Positions 27,023 through 36,320 of a DNA stretch of 64,000 nucleotides are shown here, piece after piece. This DNA is from Paenibacillus methanolicus (GTDB taxonomy: Bacteria; Bacillota; Bacilli; Paenibacillales; Paenibacillaceae). The number at the start of each line of letters is the position of its first letter. Position 1 is the stretch's first letter. Both the position numbers and the translations under genes were made by a program. The notes under the pieces were generated by a model that saw nothing but the letters and a program-made list of their open reading frames with translations, was not told the DNA's origin and made no database searches. The stretch is taken from the NCBI RefSeq assembly GCF_008124765.1, contig NZ_VNHS01000008.1:62001-126000 (forward strand), in the 5' to 3' direction.

Positions 27023-27880
27023 ATGCATGAAGCCCCTTACGCGGCAGCAGCGGCTGACATGTCTTCCCCCGGCACCGCTCCGGCGACGCTGCCGGGTACG
27101 AACGCCTTCGAGGTGACGGCCCGCGCGAACGGTCGAACCTATACCATTCAAGTCGCCATTCCCTGCGGCGATACGCCAGAGCAAGGGTTTCCGGTCGTCT
27201 ACGCGCTCGACGGCGGCGCGATCTTCCCGTACTTCGCCCAGTCGCAGCGCCTGCTCGCCGCAAGGTCGGGCGTCACCGGCGTCGTGCCAGCGATAATCGT
27301 TGGTATCGGTCATCCTGGCGAGGAAGCATACCCGCCTGCCCGGCATTACGACTTCACGCTCACCGCGGACCAAGCCGAGCTGCCTGCCAATCCGGCGGGC
27401 AAGGCTTGGCCGGAGCAAGGAGGCGCCGCGCTGTTCCAGCAGTTCCTGGAGCATGAATTGAAGCCGCTCATCGAAAGCCGGTATGCCATCGACCGAAGCC
27501 GGCAAGCGTTATTCGGCCATTCGCTCGGCGGTTTGTTCGCGCTTCACGCCCTCTTCACGCAACCGAGCGCTTTCCAGACCTATATCGCCGGTAGCCCGTC
27601 CATCCATTGGAACGAACGGCTGCTTCTTGAAGAAGAGCGTCTCTTCGCCGAACAGGCGTTGCTAAGCAGCGTCACCGCTCGACTCTACATCGCCGCGGGC
27701 GAATTGGAACGTTCCCATCATAGCGGGATGAACGCGAACGCGGCCGCGATGGCTGAACGTCTTGCACGGCTTGCATCGCGCGGACTCGAAGTCCGCTTCG
27801 ACGAGATCGAAGACGAGGGCCACCTCTCCGTGCTGCTCCCGCTTACCGGCCGAGCGCTGCGATTCGCCGGCAAACCGTGA
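27023..27880 (+). CDS. Alpha/beta hydrolase, siderophore esterase family (BesA/IroE-like)
   Basis: This is a 285-residue putative esterase. The nucleophile elbow is GHSLGG and the probable catalytic His lies in EDEGHLSVL near the C-terminus. Family members hydrolyse ferric-siderophore trilactones such as ferri-bacillibactin in the cytoplasm, releasing iron. The start at 27023 follows AAAGGAG; an upstream in-frame ATG at 26960 has no good binding site. Its position next to a Btr-like regulator, a Fur box and FecCD permeases supports the siderophore role over a general carboxylesterase. Confidence 0.88.
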   Translation: MHEAPYAAAAADMSSPGTAPATLPGTNAFEVTARANGRTYTIQVAIPCGDTPEQGFPVVYALDGGAIFPYFAQSQRLLAARSGVTGVVPAIIVGIGHPGEEAYPPARHYDFTLTADQAELPANPAGKAWPEQGGAALFQQFLEHELKPLIESRYAIDRSRQALFGHSLGGLFALHALFTQPSAFQTYIAGSPSIHWNERLLLEEERLFAEQALLSSVTARLYIAAGELERSHHSGMNANAAAMAERLARLASRGLEVRFDEIEDEGHLSVLLPLTGRALRFAGKP

Positions 27881-27892
27881 ACGTACACGTCG

Positions 27893-27929
27893 AAGAGCCT
27901 TGGATGACTTCAGATCATCCAAGGCTCTT
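27893..27929. terminator. Bidirectional terminator between esterase and FecCD genes
   Basis: The 15-base stem AAGAGCCTTGGATGA/TCATCCAAGGCTCTT has a seven-base loop and lies between two convergent genes. Confidence 0.88.
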
Positions 27930-27975
27930 CTTTCATGCAAGCGACAGTCCGGATCGGATCATCGCCGCGCTTATT

Positions 27976-28998
27976 CTATTTGGACGAGCGGAACAACAGA
28001 TAGACGAAATACGGTACCCCGATGATCGAGATGACGATGCCGACGGCCAGTTGGTTCGGCGCGAACACCGTTTTGCCGATCAAATCCGCGACGACGACCA
28101 TCGTCATACCGATGAAACCGCATACCGGAATGATCCGGCTATGCTTCAAACCGACCAGCCGCTTGGCGATGTGAGGCGCGATCAGCCCGACGAAGCCGAT
28201 GCTGCCGGATACGGCCACGCATGCGCTGACAAGCCCTACGCACGCGATCAACAGTCCCCTGCGTTCCCGCTCCACCGGCACGCCGACGCCGGCCGCGCTG
28301 TATTCCTCCAGTTGAAGCACGTCCAGCACGTAGGACTTCATCCAGATGAAAGGCACGAGCAGAATCAGCCAAGGCAGCATGGAAGCGACGTACGTCCAAT
28401 TGGCGTTATATACGCTGCCGGCCAGCCAGACGGCCGCCATCTCGAAATCTTGCGGGTTCATCTTGAGCGAGACGTACAGCGTGACCGCCCCGAAGCCCGA
28501 ACCGATCGCGATGCCGACGAGAATGAGCCGCTGAGGATCAAGCCGTTTGCCCTCGCGCGCCAGCATGAAGATAAGCGACGCGGCCAGCAAGCCGCCGGCC
28601 AAGCCGCAGAGCGGCATCAGCATGATCGACCACGTCCCGAGCCCCGTTACTTGGCCCTGGAACAAGAACATGAACAACACCGTCGCCGTGCCTGCGCCCG
28701 CATTGATTCCGAGCATACCGGTGTCGGCCAGCCCGTTGCGCGTAATGCCTTGGACGACCGCTCCGGCGATGCCGAGCGCGAAGCCGACGAGCGCGCCGAT
28801 CACGATGCGCGGCAGGCGGAATTCGAATATGACCAGATCATGCTCCATGACGGGATCGATCCGAAGCAGCGTCTTCACGACATCCTTGACGGAAATATCG
28901 AACGTGCCTTCCGTGATGCTGATATACAACGCGACGGCAAGCAGCGCCCATATCACCGCCAATACCGTCCAGATACGCGAATGCGAACGGCTATGCAT
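27976..28998 (-). CDS. Iron-siderophore ABC permease (FecCD family, FeuC-like)
   Basis: This 340-residue integral membrane permease has about nine to ten helices and the FecCD hallmarks GALVGFALGIAGAVVQGITRN and a SGSIGFVGLIAPHIAKRLVG segment near the coupling helix. The start follows GGGGGGCGGC and overlaps the end of the upstream permease by eight bases. It pairs with that permease as the membrane channel for a ferric siderophore. No ATPase or binding lipoprotein gene follows. Confidence 0.94.
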   Translation of the reverse strand: MHSRSHSRIWTVLAVIWALLAVALYISITEGTFDISVKDVVKTLLRIDPVMEHDLVIFEFRLPRIVIGALVGFALGIAGAVVQGITRNGLADTGMLGINAGAGTATVLFMFLFQGQVTGLGTWSIMLMPLCGLAGGLLAASLIFMLAREGKRLDPQRLILVGIAIGSGFGAVTLYVSLKMNPQDFEMAAVWLAGSVYNANWTYVASMLPWLILLVPFIWMKSYVLDVLQLEEYSAAGVGVPVERERRGLLIACVGLVSACVAVSGSIGFVGLIAPHIAKRLVGLKHSRIIPVCGFIGMTMVVVADLIGKTVFAPNQLAVGIVISIIGVPYFVYLLFRSSK

Positions 28999-29998
28999 GT
29001 TTGCCGCCCCCCTTCGTCTTGATCAAGTAAAGGAAGAACGGTACGCCCAGCAGCGCGGTCACGACGCCGATCGGCGTCTCGAACGGGGCATTGACGAACC
29101 GGCTGGCGACGTCGCACCAGCCGAGGAACAAGCCGCCCGCGATGGCGGAAGCCGGAATGACGAACCGATAGTCGATGCCGACGAGATATCGGACGATATG
29201 CGGCACGAGCAGACCGACGAACGCGATTTTGCCTGCCAGCGCGACCGATACGCCGCACAACAGCGTCACGCTGATCAGCGACAACACCTTCACGAGCCGA
29301 GTCCGCTGGCCAAGATTCGCCGCGATGTCATCGCCGAGCGAAAGCACGGTAATGGATCTGGATAACGCGATCGCGAGTCCTAAGCCGATGACGGCGAACG
29401 GCACGGCGAGCTTGATCATCGCCGGGTCCATCTGATGCAGCCGCGCGTTGTACCAGAAGCTGATGGATTGGGACAGCTGGAAGTACGACGCGATCGCCTC
29501 CGCCACGCCGTTCAGGAACGTCCCGATGATCGTGCCAAGGATCGCCATTCGAACCGGAGACAATCCGTTCGGAAGCAGCCATGCCAAGCCGAAGACGAGT
29601 CCCGCTCCCAACGCCGAGCCGATCAACGAGTAAAGGATCATGTCGAAGCTCGAACTGTTCGGCAGCAGCGCCATGCACAGCGTAATGACGAAGATCGAGC
29701 CGTCCGATACGCCCATGATGGAAGGCGAAGCGAGATAGTTCCGCGTCATCCCTTGCATGATCGCGCCGGATACCGCCAGGAACGCCCCGATCATGAGCGC
29801 GCCGACGGCGCGGGGCAGCCGGGAAGTCACAATAATTTGATGGTCCATATTGTCGGGGTCGAAATGGAAGATCGCCGCCCGGATCGTCGCCGGGCTAATG
29901 TCTTTCGCTCCGTAGAGGACGGAGATGATCATCGTCGCCAGGATGGCGAGCGGGGCCAGCACGAAGATGGAAGTTCGCATGATGTAGTGGTATCGCAT
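28991..29998 (-). CDS. Iron-siderophore ABC permease (FecCD family, FeuB-like)
   Basis: This 335-residue permease is the first gene of the two-gene operon. Family signatures include GAFLAVSGAIMQGMTRNYLASPSIMG and AGKIAFVGLLVPHIVRYLVG. It starts with ATG after AGGGCG, about 56 bases downstream of a near-perfect Fur box, so it should be induced by iron starvation. Together with the overlapping downstream gene it forms the heterodimeric membrane part of the importer. The binding protein and ATPase must be encoded elsewhere. Confidence 0.94.
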   Translation of the reverse strand: MRYHYIMRTSIFVLAPLAILATMIISVLYGAKDISPATIRAAIFHFDPDNMDHQIIVTSRLPRAVGALMIGAFLAVSGAIMQGMTRNYLASPSIMGVSDGSIFVITLCMALLPNSSSFDMILYSLIGSALGAGLVFGLAWLLPNGLSPVRMAILGTIIGTFLNGVAEAIASYFQLSQSISFWYNARLHQMDPAMIKLAVPFAVIGLGLAIALSRSITVLSLGDDIAANLGQRTRLVKVLSLISVTLLCGVSVALAGKIAFVGLLVPHIVRYLVGIDYRFVIPASAIAGGLFLGWCDVASRFVNAPFETPIGVVTALLGVPFFLYLIKTKGGGKHA

Positions 29999-30053
29999 AG
30001 TTCACGCCCTGTTGGTCAAAGTAGACTAGTTTCCGAGTCTATCACGTTGATAG

Positions 30054-30068
30054 TGATAATGATTCTCA
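30054..30068. promoter_or_regulatory. Fur box of the FecCD operon
   Basis: TGATAATGATTCTCA matches the 7-1-7 Fur consensus at all but one position. It lies about 56 bases upstream of the FeuB-like start. Confidence 0.9.
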
Positions 30069-30418
30069 ACAGACATTATAGTTGGCTCGGATTAGAACAA
30101 CCATGGACGATAACCCTATACCGCATGGACATTCGTCGGTGTCCGGCGTTCTACAGACAGGCTTGCGTATGCCGAAGAAGCGTGCCGAGTCCAAGCACGC
30201 TTCCTTCCACGCTTAGGCCATTATCATTTGGATGGCGGGGCGCGCCAATTAGCCAAAGACAAAGGAGCGCGCGCGATCGGCTTAGCGGATCTATGACTTG
30301 ATCGGAGCGGCTGTCTCGCGCGGCGTCAACACGTCCGTCCGCCGAAGCGGTCGAATACCAATGTTTTCATACGTATCCCGCTAGTCTGAATTGATCATCT
30401 CGCCTTGCTGCCGCTAAC

Positions 30419-30458
30419 AGGCACTTCGAAGTGCCTATAGTACTTCAAAGTGCGTACT
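30419..30458. promoter_or_regulatory. Paired palindromic operators upstream of the MFS gene
   Basis: AGGCACTTCGAAGTGCCT is a perfect 18-base palindrome (30419-30436). Two bases later comes a related, imperfect copy with outer arms AGTAC/GTACT and core ACTTCAAAGT (30439-30458). The shape resembles sites of HxlR/MarR-type repressors that control efflux pumps and reductases. No such regulator gene is adjacent. Confidence 0.55.
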
Positions 30459-30530
30459 ATTCATCGCCGGGCGTTCCATTCATAATAACATTCACCGGCC
30501 GGTGATAACAGAAGAAGCGGAGTGAGAGAC

Positions 30531-31739
30531 ATGGCGCTTGATGCCAAACGCGCCGCGTGGGCGCTGCTCGCTTTGGCGATTAGCGCCTTTGCGATCGGAA
30601 CGACGGAATTCATAAGCGTGGGGCTGCTGCCCTTAATCTCGGAGGACTTGAACATATCGGTGGCCACTGCCGGCTTGACCGTGACTGTATACGCGCTTGG
30701 CGTGACATTCGGCGCTCCCGTGCTGACCTCCCTCGCATCGGGGGTCGGCCGCAAGACGCTGCTCATTTGGATAATGATCGTCTTCATCGCGGGCAATTCG
30801 CTTGCGGCGATGTCCGGCGGCATCGCGATGCTGCTGACCGCGCGGATTATATCCGCTTTATCGCATGGCATCTACATGTCCATCGGCTCAACGATCGCCG
30901 CCGCCTTGGTGCCCGAACACCGCCGGGCGAGCGCCATCGCCACGATGTTCTCGGGCTTGACCGTCGCGACGGTGACGGGCGTGCCGCTTGGCACCTTCGT
31001 CGGCCAGCAGCTCGGTTGGCGAGCCGCGTTCGCGGCGATCGCGGTGATCGGCGCGCTGGCGTTGATCGCGAATCTGCTGCTGGTGCCTACCGCGCTTCGC
31101 AAGGGCGGCAAAACGCCGGTCCGCGAACAACTGCGGCTCGTCACGAACGGACGACTGGCCATCGCTTTCCTCATTACCGCGTTCGGCTATGGCGGCACCT
31201 TCGTCGTCTTCACTTATTTATCGCCGCTGCTGCACGACATTACCGGCTTCAAGCCGTCCACGGTTGCGCTTATCCTGCTGCTTTATGGCATTGCGATCGC
31301 GATCGGCAATATTATCGGCGGCAAAGCCGCCAACCGTAAACCGCTAGCCGCCCTGCTCTATATGTTCATCGCGCAGGCATTCGTCTTGTTCGCGCTGACG
31401 TTCGCCGCTCCTTTCAAAATCGCCGCGCTCGTCACGCTGTTCGCCATGGGGCTGCTTGCCTTCATGAACGTGCCTGGTCTCCAAGTGTACGTCGTGAATC
31501 TGGCCGAGCAATACGCGCCCAAAGCAATCGATGTCGCATCGGCCGTCAATATCGCGGCGTTCAATGCCGGCATAGCGATCGGCGCTTACCTGGGCGGTAT
31601 CGTCGCAGAACGCATGGGACTCGTTCATACCGCATGGGTGGGTGCCATCATGGTTGCGATCGCCGCCGCCTTGACAGCATGGAGCCGGATGCTGGCAAAC
31701 AGGGAACAAGCTCGAGCGGAGTTTAAGCAAGCCGGATAA
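30531..31739 (+). CDS. MFS efflux transporter (DHA1/AraJ-type)
   Basis: This 402-residue transporter has 12 predicted helices. It opens with ALAISAFAIGTTEFISVGLLPLI and carries a motif A-like GVGRKT loop and the RIISALSHGIYMSIG segment, as in sugar/drug efflux proteins (AraJ, YdhP, PbuE group). The ATG at 30531 is preceded by GCGGAG; a GTG nine bases upstream is in frame. It exports small molecules at the cytoplasmic membrane; the substrate is unknown. The paired palindromes in front suggest inducible expression, perhaps together with the aldo/keto reductase 60 bases downstream. Confidence 0.92.
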   Translation: MALDAKRAAWALLALAISAFAIGTTEFISVGLLPLISEDLNISVATAGLTVTVYALGVTFGAPVLTSLASGVGRKTLLIWIMIVFIAGNSLAAMSGGIAMLLTARIISALSHGIYMSIGSTIAAALVPEHRRASAIATMFSGLTVATVTGVPLGTFVGQQLGWRAAFAAIAVIGALALIANLLLVPTALRKGGKTPVREQLRLVTNGRLAIAFLITAFGYGGTFVVFTYLSPLLHDITGFKPSTVALILLLYGIAIAIGNIIGGKAANRKPLAALLYMFIAQAFVLFALTFAAPFKIAALVTLFAMGLLAFMNVPGLQVYVVNLAEQYAPKAIDVASAVNIAAFNAGIAIGAYLGGIVAERMGLVHTAWVGAIMVAIAAALTAWSRMLANREQARAEFKQAG

Positions 31740-31802
31740 GCCAGCCATACCGTCTGAAGAACATCGAAATCCGCATCATATTCAACCAGGAGGATCATGC
31801 TT

Positions 31803-32645
31803 ATGACACAATCGATACATCATCGCGCCACCCTTCATAACGGCGTTACCATGCCTTGGCTCGGCCTCGGCGTATTCAAGGTCGAGGAAGGCCAAGAGCT
31901 GGTTCACGCGATCCACTCCGCGGTGCGGCATGGATACCGCAGCATCGATACGGCCGCGATCTACGGCAATGAAGCAAGCGTCGGGCAGGGGATCCGGGAG
32001 GCACTAACCGAGAACGATCTATCCAGGGAACAACTGTTCATCACCTCGAAGGTATGGACCGCCGATATGGGCTACGAGGAGACGCTGGCCGCCTATGAAG
32101 CCAGCTTGGCGAAGCTCGGCCTCGACTATCTCGACCTCTATCTCATCCACTGGCCGGTTGCAGGCAAAATCAACGACACGTGGCGCGCCATGGAGAAGCT
32201 CTACCGGGATGAACGCGTGAAAGCGATCGGCGTCAGCAACTTCCAAGTGCATCACTTGGAAGCGCTGATGGCGAACGCCGATATCAAACCGGTCGTTAAC
32301 CAAGTCGAGTTCCATCCCTTGCTGACGCAAGCAGAGCTTCGCGCGTTCGCGAAGTCGCACGGGATCCAGATCGAAGCTTGGTCACCGCTTATGCAAGGCA
32401 TGCTGCTCGATCATCCCGTGCTTCGCGACATCGCGGATATGCACGGCAAATCAGTGGCGCAAATCATCCTGCGATGGGACATGCAGCACGGCGTCGTCAC
32501 GATCCCCAAATCGACGAAGGCGGATCGTATCGCCGACAATGCCGCGGTATTCGATTTCGAACTGTCGGTCGAGGCGATGCGCCGCATCGACGCGCTGAAC
32601 GAAAACCGCCGCGTCGGCCCGGATCCGGACCACTTCAATTTCTAA
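31803..32645 (+). CDS. Aldo/keto reductase (YtbE/DkgA-like)
   Basis: This 280-residue NADPH-dependent reductase has the whole catalytic tetrad: Asp and Tyr in SIDTAAIYGNE, Lys in FITSKVW and His in LIHWP. The NADP-binding segment IPKSTKADRIADN is also present. Enzymes of this group reduce aldehydes such as glyoxal and methylglyoxal. AGGAGG lies nine bases before the ATG at 31803; the ATG at 31797 is too close to it. The gene probably shares the promoter of the MFS pump, suggesting a response to a reactive carbonyl or toxic compound. Confidence 0.94.
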   Translation: MTQSIHHRATLHNGVTMPWLGLGVFKVEEGQELVHAIHSAVRHGYRSIDTAAIYGNEASVGQGIREALTENDLSREQLFITSKVWTADMGYEETLAAYEASLAKLGLDYLDLYLIHWPVAGKINDTWRAMEKLYRDERVKAIGVSNFQVHHLEALMANADIKPVVNQVEFHPLLTQAELRAFAKSHGIQIEAWSPLMQGMLLDHPVLRDIADMHGKSVAQIILRWDMQHGVVTIPKSTKADRIADNAAVFDFELSVEAMRRIDALNENRRVGPDPDHFNF

Positions 32646-32663
32646 TCGATCGGATATCCGAAA

Positions 32664-32716
32664 GAACAAGGGCTCGTCCTCCGCCGATAAATCGGCGAGA
32701 GAACGAGCCCTTGTTC
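32664..32716. terminator. Bidirectional terminator between aldo/keto reductase and chemoreceptor
   Basis: The 14-base stem GAACAAGGGCTCGT/ACGAGCCCTTGTTC contains an inner GCCGAT/ATCGGC hairpin and lies between convergent genes. Confidence 0.8.
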
Positions 32717-32767
32717 GTGTTCGATCAAAGTACGCGGCACGACGAATAGCTGCCGCTTATTTGGCGA

Positions 32768-34516
32768 CTACACGCGGAACTTGCCGATCGTCTCCTTCAA
32801 CGAACTTGCCATATTGCGGAGCTGCTCGGAGAATCCGGCCACTTCCTGCATCGACGCAAGCTGCTCTTCCGAAGCCGCCGCTACGCGCGCGGAGTCCATG
32901 GACGAATTCGAAGCGATCCGCTCGACATTGTTCAAGGAGACGGCGACGTGCTCGCTGCCGGCCGACATTTGCTCGGAAGCGGCGGACACTTCGCCGACTT
33001 GCTCCGACACCTGGCGGATCGACTGGACGATCGCTTTGAACGTATCTCCGGCTTTGTTCGCGACGATCGTGCCCGTTTGCGCTTCCGCCATCGATTGCTC
33101 GAGCGAACCAACTGCTTCGCCCGTCCGTTCGCTTATGCCCTGAAGAATATCCGCGATCTGCTCGGATGATGTCTTCGAACGTTCCGCCAGCTTGCGGATT
33201 TCTTGAGCGACGACGGCGAAGCCTTTGCCATGCTCGCCTGCGCGCGCCGCTTCGATGGAAGCGTTGAGCGCCAGCAGATTCGTCTGGTTCGCCACCTCGC
33301 CGATCAAGGCGATCATCTCGCCGATTCGGTTGCTGAGCTGTCTGAGCTCGTGCATCGTATCCACGGATTTATGCAAGTTCTGCTCGATCGCTTGCATTTG
33401 AACGACGGTGGATTCCATGTCCGCCTGTCCGAGGTTCGCGCTTCCGGCCGTGTCCGCGGCCAGTTCTGAGACGATAGACGACGATTCCGCGATGCGGCCG
33501 ATGCCGATGATCATCTCGTCCATGGCGCGCTGCGAATCGCGGAAATGCTGCAACTGCTCGTCGAGCCCGGCCGCGATGTTCTGAATCGCGTTCGTGATTT
33601 CTTCCGTCGCGTGCGCCGTCTGCTGAGCGCTCTCCTGCAGATTGACCGAAGCATCGGATACCTCGCCCGACGTGTGGCGGATACTGTGCGTCAATTCGCG
33701 CAAGCTTCTTACCATGTCGTTGAAGGCGTTCGTCGCTCGTCCGATTTCGTTGTTCGATCCGTTCGGGATCTCGACGGTGAGGTCGCCTTGCGCCGCAATA
33801 TGGGAAACTTCCGCAAGACGCTTGAGCGGACGCACCGCCAGACGCACCAGCACGATCGAAATGACGATTGCCGCGATCGTGAAGATCAGTCCGACGATAA
33901 TGTTCGTCCAAAGGATGCGGTTGATGGATGCTTTCACCTTGCCATAGTCGAAGTCGACGCCGAACAACGCGACCGGCTTGCCGCTTTGGTCTTTAATCGG
34001 GGCCAAATACGAAATAAACGTGCCGAATGAATCGGTATAGTCTTCGGTGAGGACAAAGCCATTCTTCATCGCCTGATCGAAACCGGCTTCGAAAATGGCG
34101 GACAATTCATATTCCTGGCCAAGAAGACTTTCCGTTTCGGATGTAGCGTGGGCATATTGGGAATTATACAGGTACGTCTTGCCGTCCCGCTCAATCTTGT
34201 CCGGCGTCAGCAAGTACGCGCCTGCTACGATATCGTTCCCTACCATCGCATTCAGATCGACCAACAGTTCGTCGAATGCATGACCGGTTAGCGGCTGATT
34301 CTGCGCGATCGCATTCGTTGTTTCGGCAACCAGATCGCCTTTCGCCTGCATGAGCGCCGTGAATACGGTGCCATATTGCTCGAATTGCTGGAAGTACGCC
34401 GCCTTCTGATCTCGTATGGAGAGCGTTATCATCGAGCCGATTACGGCGATGAACAGAATGGATAACACAAACGAGCTCGTAAACGCCAAGCTCTTGGATT
34501 TCAAAAACTTGAACAC
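32768..34516 (-). CDS. Methyl-accepting chemotaxis protein
   Basis: This 582-residue chemoreceptor has TM1 (about 12-33), an extracellular single-Cache-like sensor domain (35-205, with [16 protein letters not shown] and [13 protein letters not shown]), TM2 (about 207-230) and HAMP (230-283). The cytoplasmic signalling coil has the conserved tip [22 protein letters not shown]. It relays a ligand signal to CheA/CheW. The start is GTG, six bases after GAGGAGG. It stands alone, away from other che genes; the ligand is unknown. Confidence 0.95.
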   Translation of the reverse strand: MFKFLKSKSLAFTSSFVLSILFIAVIGSMITLSIRDQKAAYFQQFEQYGTVFTALMQAKGDLVAETTNAIAQNQPLTGHAFDELLVDLNAMVGNDIVAGAYLLTPDKIERDGKTYLYNSQYAHATSETESLLGQEYELSAIFEAGFDQAMKNGFVLTEDYTDSFGTFISYLAPIKDQSGKPVALFGVDFDYGKVKASINRILWTNIIVGLIFTIAAIVISIVLVRLAVRPLKRLAEVSHIAAQGDLTVEIPNGSNNEIGRATNAFNDMVRSLRELTHSIRHTSGEVSDASVNLQESAQQTAHATEEITNAIQNIAAGLDEQLQHFRDSQRAMDEMIIGIGRIAESSSIVSELAADTAGSANLGQADMESTVVQMQAIEQNLHKSVDTMHELRQLSNRIGEMIALIGEVANQTNLLALNASIEAARAGEHGKGFAVVAQEIRKLAERSKTSSEQIADILQGISERTGEAVGSLEQSMAEAQTGTIVANKAGDTFKAIVQSIRQVSEQVGEVSAASEQMSAGSEHVAVSLNNVERIASNSSMDSARVAAASEEQLASMQEVAGFSEQLRNMASSLKETIGKFRV

Positions 34517-34640
34517 AAGATGCCTCCTCTAGTTGTGGCCTACCTGTTATATCGGATTTTCCCCCTTCAAAATACAGTCCTCGCCAACAATTTCTTTTCA
34601 CCCCAATATTCTGGCATTCATCATTGGGGCTCCATGTAAA

Positions 34641-34662
34641 AAGAAGCCGTCGCCGGCTTCTT
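34641..34662 (-). terminator. Terminator of the VOC gene
   Basis: The stem AAGAAGCCG/CGGCTTCTT has a four-base loop and is followed by TTTTT on the minus strand. It lies just after the stop at 34674. Confidence 0.88.
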
Positions 34663-34673
34663 CGTCTGTCCTG

Positions 34674-35105
34674 TTATGCTTGCGCGGCATTCGGGTCCTG
34701 CGCCGCATTCATATCCATATAGAACACTTCCCACAAGTGGTCGTCCACATCCTGGAAGCTCCATTGGTACATGAAGCCATGATCGGCCTTGTTGCTTGAA
34801 GGCTTGCCGCCCGCGGCAAGCGCCCGGTTCACGACCGTGTCCACTTCTTCCCGGCTCTCGACCGACAGGGCGAAGATCGCTTCGGCCGTCGCCGCGGCAT
34901 TCGCGATATCCTTCGTCACGAACGTGCGGAAGTAATCCTCGACCAGCAGCATGGCGTATATATTCTCGCCGATCACCATGCAAGCCGCATTGTCATCCGT
35001 GAAGTTCATATCGAACTCGAACCCGATTTCGCCGAAAAACGCCATCGATCGCTTCAAATCCTTCACCGGCAAGTTAACGAACATTTGTTGGGCGCGAAAA
35101 GCCAT
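34674..35105 (-). CDS. VOC-family (glyoxalase-like) protein
   Basis: This 143-residue protein has the fold signature of the vicinal-oxygen-chelate superfamily: MFVNLPVKDLKRSMAFFGEIGFEF at the start and SFQDVDDHLWEVFYMD at the end, the latter with the usual C-terminal Glu ligand. Related small proteins bind metals or antibiotics or act as lyases or dioxygenases; the exact role cannot be told. The ATG follows GAGGTGG by eight bases. It is a single-gene unit. Confidence 0.9.
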   Translation of the reverse strand: MAFRAQQMFVNLPVKDLKRSMAFFGEIGFEFDMNFTDDNAACMVIGENIYAMLLVEDYFRTFVTKDIANAAATAEAIFALSVESREEVDTVVNRALAAGGKPSSNKADHGFMYQWSFQDVDDHLWEVFYMDMNAAQDPNAAQA

Positions 35106-35229
35106 AATTGGACCACCTCATCATCGGAATCTGCCCGGATCGCGGGCTGCAAAACCAAGTTTATCACACCCCGGCGGTCTTCCGTTTCTTCTCGATTGCG
35201 ATCCTGTTCGGGGATACTCGGCATAACGA

Positions 35230-35256
35230 AAGAGGCTTGCATCGCGCAAGCCTCTT
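35230..35256 (-). terminator. Terminator downstream of yeeI
   Basis: The 11-base stem AAGAGGCTTGC/GCAAGCCTCTT has a five-base loop. On the minus strand it is followed by TCGTT, so the T tail is weak. Confidence 0.7.
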
Positions 35257-35317
35257 CTCGCAAAAGGTTCATAGCGTCTCGCCTTGCCCGCTAGTTCAAC
35301 GGGGGCTCGTCCGACGT

Positions 35318-36037
35318 CTACTCTTCGAACTCCACGTTATGATAGACCTGCTGCACGTCTTCGAGGTCCTCGAGCGTATCGATCATTTTCTCGAACTGCG
35401 CCACGCTATCCTCCGGAAGCGTCACGTAGTTCTGCGCGAGCATCGTCAGCTCCGCTACCGTAAATTCCGTCACGCCCGCGCTCTTGAATGCTTCCTGTAC
35501 GGCGTGGAATTGATCCGGTTCGGCGTATACCATGACCGTCTCTTCCTCTTCGACGACGTCGCGCACGTCCACGTCCGCTTCGATCAACAGCTCGATCGCT
35601 TCGTCGACCGTTTTGCCCGTCACGCCGAAGACGGCCGTCGCGTCGAACATGTACGCCACGGAGCCGTTCACGCCCATGTTGCCGCCATTCTTGCTGAACG
35701 CGGCGCGCACGGCCGATGCGGTACGGTTGACGTTGTTCGTGAGCGCGTCGACGATGACCATCGAACCGTTCGGACCGAAGCCTTCATAGCGCAGCTCCTC
35801 GTAAATCTCGTCCGAGCTGCCTTTGGCTTTCTCGATCGCGCGATCAATGATGGCTTTCGGCACGTTATACGTCTTCGCCCGCTCGAGCACGACGCGCAAA
35901 GCGCGGTTCGATTCCGGGTCTGGTTCGCCCTTCTTCGCGGCTACGTAGATTTCAAGGCCGAATTTAGCATAAATGCGGCTTGTATTCGCGTCTTTGGACG
36001 CTTTCTTTTCCTTGATGTTGTTCCACTTGCGACCCAT
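35318..36037 (-). CDS. yeeI: YebC/PmpR-family protein, YeeI type
   Basis: This 239-residue protein belongs to the YebC/TACO1 family. The N-terminus [27 protein letters not shown] marks the Bacillus YeeI (YebC2) branch rather than the MAGHSKW branch. Segments [20 protein letters not shown] and [15 protein letters not shown] are strongly conserved. The family was long listed as transcription factors; YeeI-type members are now linked to rescue of ribosomes stalled at proline-rich stretches. It has a single-gene layout with GTGGGAAC before the start. Confidence 0.95.
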   Translation of the reverse strand: MGRKWNNIKEKKASKDANTSRIYAKFGLEIYVAAKKGEPDPESNRALRVVLERAKTYNVPKAIIDRAIEKAKGSSDEIYEELRYEGFGPNGSMVIVDALTNNVNRTASAVRAAFSKNGGNMGVNGSVAYMFDATAVFGVTGKTVDEAIELLIEADVDVRDVVEEEETVMVYAEPDQFHAVQEAFKSAGVTEFTVAELTMLAQNYVTLPEDSVAQFEKMIDTLEDLEDVQQVYHNVEFEE

Positions 36038-36232
36038 GATGTTCCCACTTTCTTCAATGATTTATTCCCATTATAACCGATTTTCGCGCGAAATGGACTC
36101 CCCCGCAAGCCGGATTTCCGACCGGATCGTTCAAACGTTCAAATTTTGATCACTTACCCGGCATGTTAAGATTCTCTTCCATGGCACGGGCGAAACAGAA
36201 TCCGCGCTCATCCTTTCAGCCGTTAATTAATA

Positions 36233-36260
36233 TTGAACACGCCTACTTCATAGGTATAAT
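36233..36260 (+). promoter_or_regulatory. Sigma-A type promoter of the DUF11 giant gene
   Basis: TTGAAC and TATAAT are separated by 16 bases, about 50 bases upstream of the ribosome binding site. The -10 box is a perfect consensus, which implies vegetative, fairly strong transcription rather than sporulation-only expression. Confidence 0.75.
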
Positions 36261-36302
36261 CTGACGGTATTCGAAGCAACTTTCGCAGATCGACCCATTG
36301 TC

Positions 36303-36320
36303 AAGGGGGTGATTCTCATT
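36303..36320 (+). promoter_or_regulatory. Strong SD pointing to an AUU start codon
   Basis: AAGGGGGTGA (36303-36312) matches the full anti-SD complement AAGGAGGTGA except for one base. Eight bases after its GGGGG core stands ATT CCG ATT ATT ACG, which would give MPIITRATF. The only conventional in-frame start, GTG at 36309, lies inside the SD itself and so cannot be used with it. Confidence 0.65.

Larger units (their letters stand above)
29999..30530. other. Intergenic region between FecCD operon and MFS gene
   Basis: I see no gene in these about 530 bases. It holds the Fur box for the leftward operon, an unassigned hairpin at 30177-30203 (GAAGCGTGC/GCACGCTTC), and paired palindromes at 30419-30458 just upstream of the MFS gene. 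Confidence 0.5.

Noticed and set aside
29435..30301. 288-codon plus-strand frame across the FecCD permease and intergenic DNA
   Set aside because: It is antisense to a conserved permease and mainly Arg/Asp/Gln; it does not extend a real gene.
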